Notes under the pieces: model-generated
Database searches by the model: none
What the model was told of the DNA's origin: nothing
The model's input: only the letters and a program-made list of their open reading frames with translations
Made by a program: the position numbers and the translations under genes
Origin: Scenedesmus sp. ARA3
Lineage: Eukaryota > Chlorophyta > Chlorophyceae > Sphaeropleales > Scenedesmaceae
Reading direction: 5' to 3'
Length of the DNA stretch: 42,243 bases
Assembly: GCA_004335835.1 (NCBI GenBank)
Contig: RWJK01000545.1
Coordinates: 1-42,243, forward strand
In this document: piece after piece, positions 1 to 10,204 of the stretch
Position numbering within the stretch: the first letter of the stretch is position 1
Layout: each line of letters opens with the position of its first letter

Positions 1-954
1 GGCAGGCAAGCCTGCTTGAGCCTATGCTCTTCCGTGCGTAAATTAGAGAAGGACAAAGACAGGAAAACTGGCTAACACCGCAGCACATGTTTAGCATCAG
101 GTCGAGTCGTGCATGCTGGCCATTCCTGCATGACATGCTGCGGTGTTCTAGAACGCAGCAGATCTGCTGCGGTGTCTAGACACAGATCTGCCGCAGAGGG
201 TGGGCCATTCATTTCAGGTGCAGCTTGAGACAGCTTTTAGCAGGTACAACAAGTTTTAGTAGGATCCAAATTTCCTGCCAGCAGCAGGCCAGTGAGGGCT
301 ACCAAACACCTCAACTTCCACTGCCTTTTTAAAGGAGTACTTTGAGGGTCTTACCTTTTTCATAGGCACTGCATTGCCCTGTGCTGATGGTACATGCCAG
401 CAGCAGAGCAAGTACTGTCCTTGTTACTACACCTGCTTACAACAATGCAGTCAAGTTCATGCATGTTAGTGCACGGCGCTTGATGGTCACTCAGTCTGAC
501 AATTGTGGGTTACCTGCAGCTGCTGCCATCACGCAGAATTCAGCAACGAGCTCTTGTTGACCCGGTAACAGCTGACCACAGTTTCTCGTGGAGGGCTAGT
601 ACTGATAAAAACAATATCAATCGACTTTTTCCATCAGTGGGGCTTCGGCCACGGCCTTGCTTCGTGCAGCCGGTGCCGGCATAGCGGGCGCATAAACGCG
701 CGAGTTTCCGGACAGCTGCCGTTTCAGGAGAGCAACGTCTTATCCCACCTAAAAACATAATGCACGTAATATATGGCATTTTCTGGTTCCGTGAACAATA
801 ATGCCTGCCTGAATTCCCGGCAGCGCTCATGGCCAAGGATTGCGGTCAGCGCAGCTCCGGCAGCACACGCCTGTGGACGACGTGCAGCATGGCGATGCCC
901 GCAACAGCAAAAATGTTGCAGCATGCTGTTTACAAACGATACAGCTTCATGCTA
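1..954. other. No gene recognised; small palindrome cluster
   Basis: I see no exon chain, RNA gene or family-like peptide here. The short open frames are unsupported by any recognisable motif. The only structured patch is at 145-183, where three short perfect palindromes lie almost end to end: GTTCTAGAAC at 145-154, GCAGCAGATCTGCTGC at 155-170 and GTGTCTAGACAC at 172-183. Their role is unknown. Confidence 0.5.
909..913 (-). terminator. Possible Pol III T5 terminator for the tRNA
   Basis: This is the first run of at least five T on the coding strand downstream of the tRNA-Lys gene. RNA polymerase III normally stops at such runs. The roughly 42-nt distance is longer than usual, so the assignment is tentative. 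Confidence 0.4.
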
Positions 955-1027
955 CGCCCGATGTGGGGCTCGAACCCACGACCACAAGGTTAAGAGCCTT
1001 GCGCTCTACCGACTGAGCTAACCGGGC
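955..1027 (-). tRNA. tRNA-Lys (anticodon CUU)
   Basis: The reverse complement folds as a complete 73-nt cloverleaf. The 7-bp acceptor stem pairs GCCCGGT with ATCGGGC and includes one G-U pair; the discriminator base is G. The D arm carries the A-box sequence TAGCTCAGTCGG. The anticodon stem CAAGG/CCTTG encloses the loop CTCTTAA, so the anticodon is CTT (lysine, AAG codons). The T arm GTGGG/CCCAC carries the B box GGTTCGAGCCC. There is no intron and no encoded CCA. A run of five T on the minus strand at 913-909, about 42 nt downstream, could be the Pol III terminator. A six-bp hairpin at 1026-1044 overlaps the mature 5' end by two bases. Confidence 0.97.
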
Positions 1028-1150
1028 CGCCTGAGAAAGGCGGCAGGATCCCGAAAGGGGGGCTGCTCCGAAGCGATGGCAGAGCAGGCCGGGAGAATTT
1101 CGTGGAACCTTCCTGCTCGATTCTACTGCTCGCCTGGCGCGCTTTTAGTG

Positions 1151-1460
1151 ACTTTCTGGGGTGAGTCTCCTTGAGTGACAGCCTGTTTTGCTGAGTCATC
1201 TGCGACGTTCCAGATTTTCGGGTGTTCGTTGCAACGTAGTTGCCTGTGCACACCGTGTAACCCCTCTTCTTCCGCGCTTTTAGTGATCTTTTTTTTATGT
1301 CAAGTTACACACACAGAGAGACTTTCTGGGGTGAGTCTCCTTGAGTGACAGCCTGTTTTGCTGAGTCATCTGCGACGTTCCAGATTTTCGGGTGTTTGTT
1401 GCAACGTAGTTGCCTGTGCACACCGTGTAACCCCTCTTCTTCTGCGCGCTTTTAGTGATC
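1151..1460. repeat. Tandem duplication, two copies, 170-bp offset
   Basis: Copy 1 (about 1151-1288) recurs as copy 2 (1321-1460) at an offset of 170 bp. Over the first 120 bases I see one mismatch (C/T near 1206/1376); near the end the second copy gains a few bases. The two are separated by a short T-rich and CA-rich spacer. There is no open frame or RNA motif that I recognise. It lies just upstream of the tRNA-Lys promoter side. Confidence 0.85.
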
Positions 1461-3120
1461 AACCCCTGCTTCTCTTGGCTCGTCCCACACTGCGGCCTGA
1501 CCACAGCATTGGGAGGCCAACACCAAGCACAGGCATTATTATTATTAATATTATTATTATTACCAAGCACAGGCACGCTGAATACCCCAATGCCGGACCC
1601 ATGAATAGTTCAAATAAGGGTCCCCGCCAGATTGGCAGCAACAAGCAGGCTGATGACAGCGCAAACAAAAGGATTCACCTGCTCCTGAAATACTTGGCAA
1701 GTCCTTGCAACTGCACTTCCACTCGTGCTGCACAGGGTCCACGCATGAGCTGACCCATTCGACCAAAGCAAGGCTGCTGCCCTGGCAGCAACCACCAACC
1801 TCTATTTTTACAGGCACCACTGCCCAAAAGGCAAGCAGCACCAACCAGCATCAAAAAGCAGAGCAGTGCCGCTCCGCAACTTCAGCAAACAATGCCGATC
1901 CGCAGCCAACCGCCACTGGTAGTTTGTGGCACAGACCTGCCATGACGCAGGCGCCCCCTACAAACAACCCACCTGCGCGCATCAGTGTGTATACATCGCA
2001 CGTGCAAAACAACCCAGCGAGCTACTGTATCACGAGAATCCCCATCTACCTTCACCCCTGAACAAACCTACGTGGCGTGTGCAGCAGGTGCACCGCTGGC
2101 CTATCAGCTGTCAACCTGTAGCTAGCTTCGGGACGCACGTCCGCGTTGCAAGCACCCCTAGCAAGCACGCGGGAATCAGCCCAACAATCCTCTCTCACAC
2201 ATACACACTCTCTCGCGCTCAGTTCACAGTTCAAATGCCCACACAGCCGCTGCCCTGGACAATCTATGAAGCATACTACTGTACACATGCAGGGCCAGCC
2301 CCCCGCCCCGGCCTGGCCTCAACCGATAGGCTGCCCCAGCAGTGCCGCAGCCTCCCGTTGCCAACAAGCAACAATGCCGCCAGCAAGCAGCAGTACTGCA
2401 AAGCGCCAAACACGACTTATGTATACCCCTGGCATTCTGTCCCTGCAGACTATAGCAGCAGCCCTACGCTGCTGGTCGTCGCTAGGCAGAGCTGCAGTAG
2501 CCCAAGTAAGCACAGCAAAACAGGCACCAGGCACCATCCTCATCTAAGAAGACACGAGTGCAAACACCTAGCTCAGCCGTAGCCTCAAAGTTGCTAGAGT
2601 ACAGTTGTACCGCAGGCATGGCAGTGCAGCTGGCTGCGTGCGTGCACGGCACTGAGCAGCACCTGCACAACTGCAGCACAGGTGAATGCCGCGCCTCCGC
2701 CAGCACAAGACAGCATCAGGAATGCAACTGCGGAGCTGCATCCTCACGCTGTCCAGCAACTGCCAGCGCAAGCTGGCACACCACAAAACGCCATGACCAA
2801 ACGGAAGCTGAGTACCTACAAACTGCAAACTGCACGTTGCAACACACACCATTGCATGCATTTCATAGTCCAGCAACTGAAGCGCTGCCTACATAATCAC
2901 CTGGCAACATGGCAGCCTGCACTGCAGGCTGTACAGCAGCCTGCGCCTGCCAGCACACCTCATCACGGCAGCAATGAGACTCACAGGACGACATGCAGCA
3001 GCAACGAGCCTGTGATGCACGGAATTGCACCCACACAATGCCACTGCTGGGCATTAACTGTATTGATCTACCTACGCTTGCCCACAAGAAGCTCGCCGTC
3101 TGTCATCCAGCCAAGCGTGC
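1461..3120. other. No gene recognised; probable 3' flank of the CCDC6-like gene
   Basis: The stretch has long but compositionally biased open frames on both strands (Cys, Ser, Gln and Ala rich) and none resembles a protein family. It includes a TTA/ATT microsatellite at about 1535-1561, flanked by two copies of ACCAAGCACAGGCA (1522-1535 and 1562-1575). Part of it may be 3' untranslated sequence of the minus-strand gene ending at 3121. Confidence 0.5.
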
Positions 3121-6100
3121 CTAGCTGCCCGCAGCAAGCTTGCCCGCAGGCCCGACCGCTGCCGCGCCCGCGCCAGCACTCAATGGCCGGCTGCTGCTGC
3201 CGCTGCGCTGCCGCTGCGCCGCAGCCAAGTTTGCAGCCACGCCAGCTGCCCCCAGCTTCGCCAGCAGCTCCCCGCCAGCCACGCGGCCTAAGCTGCTGCT
3301 GCCAGAAGGCGAAGGCATGGAGCCAGAGGATCCAGCCACGCCTGCTGCAGCGATGGCGATGGGGTGGGCGTGTGAGCCGTGGTGGCTGCCCAGGCTGCTG
3401 GTGCGCATGCTGCCCCAGGACTGCCGGCTGAGCTCGCCGCTGTTGGCCCTGCTGCTGGAGCGGCTGTAGGAGATCCAGTTCCTGTTGCAGCGCAGGCAGC
3501 ATGGACAGGCTTAGCATGTGCAGATACTGCACACATAAGATGCAGGATGATTTAGTGGAGGCATAGTGCATGCTGCTGGTCATGCAGGCATGGATGGCCT
3601 TCAGGCACGCACCACCTGGGCCCAGCATCCCCACAGCGCCCATACACCATAACAAAAGAGCCTGGCAAGCTGCAACAGCCTGCACGCAGTCTGCATGATG
3701 AACGGCCATGCAGCCGTGCAGCTACTCACTCTGGTGGCAGCTCGCTGGGCTGCACGCCCATGTCTCGCAGCCTAAGGCCAATGCCTTATCGTAGCAGCTG
3801 ACACACAACTGAAGAAATGCTGATACATGACACACCCAGCCCACACACTTACTCTGGCGGCAGCTCGCTGGGCTGCAGGCCCATGTCTCGCAGCGTGAGC
3901 TCAGCACACTAACACAGCAGCTTTTACATGAATCGCAAGGCCGAAACAACACAGAAATATAACAGGGGTAGCACCCTGCACAAAAGCACACACACTCACT
4001 CTGGCGGCAGCTCGCTGGGCTGCAGGCCCATGTCTCGCAGCGTGAGCCCGCGCGCCTCCAGCCGCGACTCCAGCGCCTTGTAGCAGCAGGTGAGCTGCTC
4101 CAGCTGCCGCTGCAGGCGGTTCACGATGCTCTCCTCCTCCATTTCCATCTGGTTCTCCAGCAGCACCTGCGCAGAACAAACATAGTGCATCACAAGAGCT
4201 GTCAGGAGTGAACCACAAAATGAGGGGCAATGCTGTTGCATGGAATGTCGCACCCATGTGCTGGAGAGCCAGAGGGAGTTGCAGGAGGAGGAATGATTAA
4301 CTCATTCCGCCTCCGGCAACTCCATCTGGCTCTCCAGCACCTGGGTGCGACAGTGCATGCAACAGCATTGCCGCATGCAGGATGAGCCGATGATGTGCCG
4401 CGTGTTTGTGCATGTGGCATGAGCCACAGCAGGTGCTGAGCGCAGCAGGATGAAAGCGCAGAGCAGGTAAGTGGCTAAAGCCAGCAATGAGGGCGTAGCA
4501 TTGCTTGATGAGGCCTGTACAATTGCAGGTGCGCAAGCAGAAACACCAGCAGCAGCAGCCCCGAAGCACATGTTGCAGCTGAGCTAACGGTAACATCATC
4601 CCAGGGTTAACGTGCCACTGCCCCTACCTTGTCCTTGTTCAGCTTGTCCACTGCTGCTGACAGCTCGCTGGTCTGGCGCTGCAGGTCTGTGCGCTCGCGC
4701 TGCAGCGTGGCTTTCTCTCCTGCAAGCTTCTCCAGCTGCTTCTGCAGCTTGTTCATGATGTACTCCTGCAGCAGCAGCAGCAGCAGCGGCAGTGGGGGCA
4801 TCAGCAGCAGAACAAGCAAGGTCAGACTGACCACGGCTCAGACTGCTACACGGCACAATTAACCTGTCGAACATGCACCGGCAGGCCACCGCCACTACAT
4901 GATGGAAAAAAGGCTGTGTGTCAGACCGGTTTCCAAGCACAACTGCCTTGCGCCTGCTGCTGTCCACGGGGACACTGCCAGCGCTGCTGCCACTGCGCAA
5001 AAATACCACATGCTACTGCAGGCTGCGCACACCGCTGCAAGTCTGTCGGCAGCTGCTGCTGCAGCTCCTGCGGCTTAACACCGCAGCTGCTCCTGACAGC
5101 CAGCCAGGCTCACCTGCTCTGCTTCCAGCTGGTTCTCCAGGTCCACCTTCTCCTTGTGCAGCTTGGCCTTCTCATTTGAGAGCTGCTCCAGCTGCAGCAG
5201 CACAGCACATTATGCAGGACACCATCTACTGTCAACACCATTCAGGGCATTGTGCAGGTCAAGTCGCCGTGCAGCAAGATAGATGGCGTGGCTATCATCT
5301 ATCTCAGCCTCAGCAGCTGCGCACATCCACTGCTGGACCAGGCCCTGCTGAGCTGCTTGCAGGAAGGCATTCCATGCAGCACAGGCAGTGCAGGGGGGCT
5401 GCCAGTACAAGCCACCTGCTGCCATGTGTTTGCACACAATGCGGCAGGTGCGCATTGTTTCAGCTGATGAAATACACGATGCCTGATGTCCTGCGCACCT
5501 GCTTGCACAGCTTGTTGACGACATACTCCTGCTCTGTCTCCAGCCTGCTTTCCAAGTCCACCTTTTCTTTTATCAGCTGCGGCACCATACATCCCATGCA
5601 GGCATCAGCAGCACACTGGTCAGGCACAGCAACTTTACTTCACTTTGCAGCACGCCCCAACAGGTGTAAGCAACCACGAGAGTAACTGCATACCGTAGTG
5701 TGCAAGTGACCTTGAAACACAGAGCTAGACTGCTGCTGCTGCTCGATGCCACAGCGGAGCAGGTGGCTTAGCAGGTAGCAGATGCTGCCGCTGCTGCTGC
5801 CTGTATGAATCTGTTTGAAGCAACAGTAGTGGCTGGTCACCTTCTCTAGCTTCTTCTGCAGTGTGTTGGTGAGGAACTCCTCTTCCTGCTCCACCTGCAC
5901 GAAGCAACACGAGAACACAGGCAGTTGAAAGAAGTGCCGCTGAGCCAGCTGTGGCACGTTGCACGGTGTTGCACCATAGCTGGGAGACTTGGCTCATTTG
6001 GCTGGCAGGTGGATCAACAGCGGAAGCAAGGATACTGCGCTGTTGATACTTTGCTTGTGCATGCTGGTGGTCCGGCACTCACCTCTGTTGCCAGCAGCTG

Positions 6101-6483
6101 CTTCTCCTTCTTCAACTGCTCCAGCCGCTTCATCAACTTATTGGTGATGTATTCCTCTTCTTGCTCCACTTGGGATTGCTGCAGACAGCACATGGGCAGT
6201 GTTCAGGATGGCCAGACAAGGCATCAGGCAGATGCTGCTTGCTATGTTTGCCGCCTGCTTACCACTGCCATGGCCTGCTCCCGAGTGCGCTTAAGCTCCT
6301 CGGCATATGCTGCAGACACCTTCTTCTCCTTGTCGAGCTGCAGCGGGCAACAGGGCGCAGGATAAGAATCTGCTAGCACTAAGCAACGGAACTGCCCAGC
6401 CAGACACGCACACTCTGCTGGAGTCGACAGGCCTCTTGCACCAACTCCTCGTGGCTCATAGCTGCATAGCTTGCAGCATTCAT
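3121..6483 (-). CDS. CCDC6-like coiled-coil protein, 9 exons
   Basis: Minus-strand exons: 6412-6483, 6263-6337, 6083-6178, 5841-5894, 5499-5576, 5114-5191, 4628-4765, 4000-4166, 3121-3481. They join in phase into about 372 residues. Exon 1 begins MNAASYAAMSHEELVQEA. Residues about 10-245 are a continuous coiled coil built from repeats of the form EQEEEF/YxxNKLxKxLExL...EKxxLxxE, with exon borders following the repeat; this is the pattern of human CCDC6 (EEEFLTNEL, EQEFQVNKL, EQEALVNRL). The Glu-253 codon is split (GA then G) and leads into a Ser/Gly/Ala-rich tail with ELLAKLGAAGVAANLAAAQ. An alternative reading ends at an in-frame TGA right after ELPPE. The algal function is unknown; a scaffold role is inference. 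Its start is 916 bp from that of PEX22, in divergent orientation. Confidence 0.85.
3725..3900 (-). repeat. Two extra partial copies of CCDC6-like exon 8 3' end with donor
   Basis: The last ~50 bases of exon 8 (encoding LRDMGLQPSELPPE) and its donor recur at about 3848-3900 and 3725-3775, offset by 147 and then 123 bp. All three copies keep a good donor: CCAGA followed by GTGAGT in the real exon, GTAAGT in the middle copy and GTGAGT in the last. They lie in the intron before the final exon. Confidence 0.9.
4226..4372. repeat. 147-bp inverted repeat carrying exon-8 5' end on both strands
   Basis: Two arms of about 70 bases are near-perfect reverse complements around a centre at about 4299. On the minus strand the right arm reads as an acceptor CAG followed by codons for VLESQMELPEAE and a stop. 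On the plus strand the left arm gives VLESQRELQEEE and a stop. Both resemble the start of the real exon 8 (VLLENQMEMEEES). The right arm keeps its acceptor AG; the left has lost it. It sits in the intron between exons 7 and 8 of the CCDC6-like gene. Confidence 0.9.
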
Positions 6484-7399
6484 GGTTGCTGCCGTGATAT
6501 GGGAAGCGAGACAAAGGTCACATGTGCAGGCACACGCTGTCTCGTTGTGGTTAGTCTCGTCAATGTGCAGATCCGTATCACAATGAGCAACCAGTACATT
6601 AGCCGAAAGCGTGAAGGCACAGCGGCATAGATGATGACCTGGCACTCAGGTTGCGGTTCTTGGGCCTTACCAAAGGGTCTTACGCCGTACATCAGCATGA
6701 CTGCTGCTTTATAGTTGTTAGCAGATTGTATGGTGATTGTTACAAGCTCTAGTCAGCGCCACACTCACGTTGGGTTACCGTCTGTGCTCAGATCGCAGCA
6801 CATTGCCCTGAGCTTCCTGCTGATGCACAATACTTGCTAGACCTTGAATAAGGTTGGAAAACACTGGGCACAGGAGCGACGGGCATCTGCTGCAACCTTG
6901 TTGGAGCACCTGCACGTCTGGTAAGCGTGACAGCGGACACGCAGCAGCACCGGCATGTGTGAACACGCCTGCTGTTGGGGATCAACATGCGTATATGATG
7001 ATATTTGCTGGCTGGCCGCTGTCTGATGCTGCTCAAGCATCTGTGGGAGCTTGCTTTGACAGCAGCGTGCGCAGGGTGCAACTGCTATGCATGCCATGTC
7101 TCAATAAGGTGAAGGGTACCAGCTGCAGTCCCAACGTTCATTCAGGAAGCGCTGCCCGGTACAGTCAACAGCAGCCAAGGCAGTACTGCAGTTCTGCAAC
7201 CGTTCGCAGTATGTGCATGCTGTGACGCCCGCATTGCCAACACAGCAGCAGTGTGCTCCCCGTGCCCTCCCATGCAACAGGTTGCTGTGTTCAGCTGCCT
7301 AACCTGCTCTGTGAGCCCAGCCGAAAGGAGCCTGCTGAGGTTGGGCACGGCAGCTGGCCGTCAGCAGCAGCGGATCCATACAAAGCAGCACCAGCCAGG
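6484..7399. promoter_or_regulatory. Shared divergent promoter region of CCDC6-like gene and PEX22
   Basis: The 916 bases between the two divergent start codons must hold both 5' untranslated regions and both promoters. I recognise no TATA box or known element with confidence, and no further exon. The assignment follows only from gene orientation. Confidence 0.5.
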
Positions 7400-8493
7400 A
7401 TGCTGCAGGAACTGAAGCGGCTGTTGAGCCTGTACTACAACAAGCTCTACAACTACATATTGACAGCGCCGCCAGGCAGCCTGCAGCTCACAGGTGTTCT
7501 GGGGCTCGCAGCACTCGTCATTGCATACTACCAGCTCCGGCGGGATGATGCGCCAAGCAGCAGCTCAAGCACAGAGCAGCAGCGCCAACGAGCGCAGCAG
7601 GCTGCAGGGCGCTTCAGTACTGGCGTTGGAGCAGCAGCAGCAGCAGCAGGCGGCCGTCTAGCGGCCGGTAGCAGCGCAGCAGCAGCAGCTAAGGCTGGGG
7701 CGGACGCTGCGGGTGGCAGCAGCAGCAGCGGCAGGCAGCAGGAGCTCTTTGGAGATCCTATGTCGTTGGAGCGGCGAGTGCGCAGCAAGCTTGCAGGAAT
7801 CCGTAGGGTGACGATCTCCTCGCTCGGGCCCCTGACGGAGGAGTGGAGCTCTACAGACTTGCAGGAAGGTGCCAACCTGCGCAGTGAAGCAGCAGAGCTG
7901 CTGCGGGAGCTGTGTGCATGCGCAGACACGTACATCATCACACAGGTGAGGTACCATTGTCAGTGGTGGTTGACCGATCCGGGGGCTAACATGTATGGCA
8001 GCGCTCGTGTATGTGCTTTTGTTGGGTGCGCTGCATCGACGGCGTTCCTGTGCTTCTGCTGCGTTGCTTGCATTGCAGGGTTGCTGTGGCGCACTGATGT
8101 GGCTGTGCTTCCGTTTCTGTTACATACATCAAGTGCTTGCGATGGCCATGCATCGAACAAACCATATCTTGTGGCTCTAATGCATCGCAGGTGCAGGATG
8201 ATGTAGGGCAGGCAGTGGTGACTGGGGCGCTGGAGGCTGCAGGCTTAGTGGGCAGCCAGCCAGGCCAGCTGAGGCCACACCGGCTGCTGTTCTGCGCCAC
8301 ATTGGACGGCAAGGTGTCCATGGTGCGGCAGATAGAGCCAGACTTACACATTGATGGCTCAGCAAAGACGATTGAGGACCTGAAGCGCTTCATGCCGCAG
8401 CTGCTGCATATTGTGCAGCCTGGGTCTGCAGCAGCAGCGCAGGGCTCGCCGAATGTCGCCAGCAGCAGCTCGCTGCGGGCGTTCTTCTCGTAA
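7400..8493 (+). CDS. PEX22: PEX22 peroxisome biogenesis protein
   Basis: Two exons, 7400-7945 and 8191-8493, join in phase 0 to about 282 residues. Residues about 28-46 (GVLGLAALVIAYYQL core) form one membrane segment, followed by a Ser/Ala/Gln-rich linker to about residue 120. The C-terminal domain matches plant PEX22: SLERRVRSKLAGIRRVTISS, then YIITQVQDD, then LLFCATLDGKVSMVRQIEPD with LHID, ending in a Ser-rich LRAFFS tail like the plant SSLEQFF end. In plants PEX22 anchors the ubiquitin-conjugating enzyme PEX4 to the peroxisome membrane for recycling of the import receptor PEX5. The ATG at 7400 is chosen because the membrane segment follows directly. Confidence 0.88.
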
Positions 8494-10204
8494 GCTGTTT
8501 CCTAGGGATGTTCCGCTCAAGAGGTGCAAGCTGGTTGCCATCATTTGCACAGGTCTGGCTAGCAGTTGTTAGAAAGCTGGCAGAGGACTGCGTGGAACCG
8601 CCAGAGTGTGCGTTGCTAGGTTTGCTGTGCCTTGTGAATCGCTTGCATGCTGCTCAACAGTATGTTGCCACACACGTCCATGGCACATGTGCAAGTGCGT
8701 GAACTGAGTGAGGTGTGGCTGGGGCAGCATGGATGCGCTTGCATGTGCGCCTGCACTGGCATTATTGCATCTCCTGCAGGCAGTGTTGCGTGGGGGGCAT
8801 GCACGTTTCAGGAGCAAGGCAGCGTGTTCACAACACGACCAGCAGAACCGTCAGTGCACCCCTGAGGTGCAGGATTCAGCTGCATCCTGCAGATTGTTGC
8901 ATGCTTTTCAGATGATAGCCTTCATGCATTTGGGTGCATGTAAGCAGGCTAGTTACATACCTTGTGCATGTTTGCGTAGTATCGTTAGGCCCATCAACCA
9001 AACCATTCCTCATGGAGCACCACTCCAGGGATGCTGGTTCGCGGCTCGTGCAGCACCTTGTGTAACAGTAGGCTTTGTGGCATTTGAGAGTGAGCAGCAC
9101 ATCTTGGGACAACTGTGACTTCTCAGTTTCTGTAGGTTAGCTATTGCCGTGTATGTCCAGCTCCCATAACCCACACCATTTGTAAAGGGACAATACAGCA
9201 GTAGCATGTGAAGCACGCATCATGTTGCATTGTGCTTGTGCTTGTAATGAATGCAATCGGCAACTTTCTTTATAAGCACGTCTTCCACGAAGAGTTCACA
9301 TGCAGGAGATCGGACTCAGGCTAGGCTGCCCAGGTTGGTCAGCATTCAAGTACTGCCATAGGGGCACTCCAGCTCAAGTAATGCATTTGCATCTCTGCTT
9401 AGAACGCACCTATACGGCTGTTCAATCTGGCAGGTGGCCAGCCTTCAAAGCAGAAAGAAAGATTGGCAACACACTGTGTACTGCTGCAGCTGGGGCACTA
9501 CCTTCAGCTGTCAAGCGACTTGCACGTCGAAGGTACCAGCACCGATATTGTGTCATAGATCGACATACTGTACCCAGCTTTGGTCCACACCTGGCGATCA
9601 AAGTGTACTGATGTACATGCAGAAGTCCGCAGAAGTCCGCAAAAGTGTGCCGTCATAACCATGTGCCTACAAACATAGCTCGAAGTGCCCATTAATGTGT
9701 TGAAAGTGTTTCTTCGTCTTTCAGACGTAGATCGCGCCTGACAGCAATGCTGTTCCTTCTCAGCTACAACATCTCGAGAGTGGAGCAGCACACTCATGCA
9801 CGGTACCGATGCGTGCCAAAGAGCACTCGATTTAACCAGAAAAGGCATTTGAAGTACCCAACGTCGATGATAGGGCCTCAGCAAGTATGCTGACAAAACA
9901 TGGCGCCAAATGGGCAAAACCCGCTTCTCGTGACATGCTCACTTGAAGAGGGGCCTTTCACCCATCCTCGGACCCAGCATCGCATTCTGTAGTTGCCACA
10001 GTTGATGAAGTTGTCAAAGTTGTTCAAGCGCCTCACTCCTGCTTCAGCCTGTCGTCTCGCGCCTTCCCGTGACGCAGTTGTGCTGCCTGCTGCTCGATAG
10101 CTGCAGCACAGGCCAAGCCAGCCATTTTCAACCCTTTTAGTAGTCTTACTAGCTTGGATGAGGTGCCAAGTACCTGGCACAGCTTGACAGCGTGCCTGGG
10201 AGCC
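8494..10204. other. PEX22 3' flank and MYB 5' region; no gene recognised
   Basis: No exon chain is recognisable on either strand. A minus-strand open frame of 132 codons at 9878-10276 overlaps MYB exon 1 and has no family resemblance. The second half should contain the MYB promoter. I see no clear TATA box. Confidence 0.5.
9181..9185 (+). terminator. TGTAA, possible polyadenylation signal of PEX22
   Basis: TGTAA is the usual polyadenylation motif in chlorophycean algae. One copy lies here, about 690 bases after the PEX22 stop, and another at 9243-9247. Which one is used, if either, cannot be told from sequence. Confidence 0.3.

Noticed and set aside
1926..2582. 218-codon plus-strand open frame
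   Set aside because: Biased composition, no family resemblance and no linked exons; it overlaps other equally open frames and lies in the 3' flank of a minus-strand gene.
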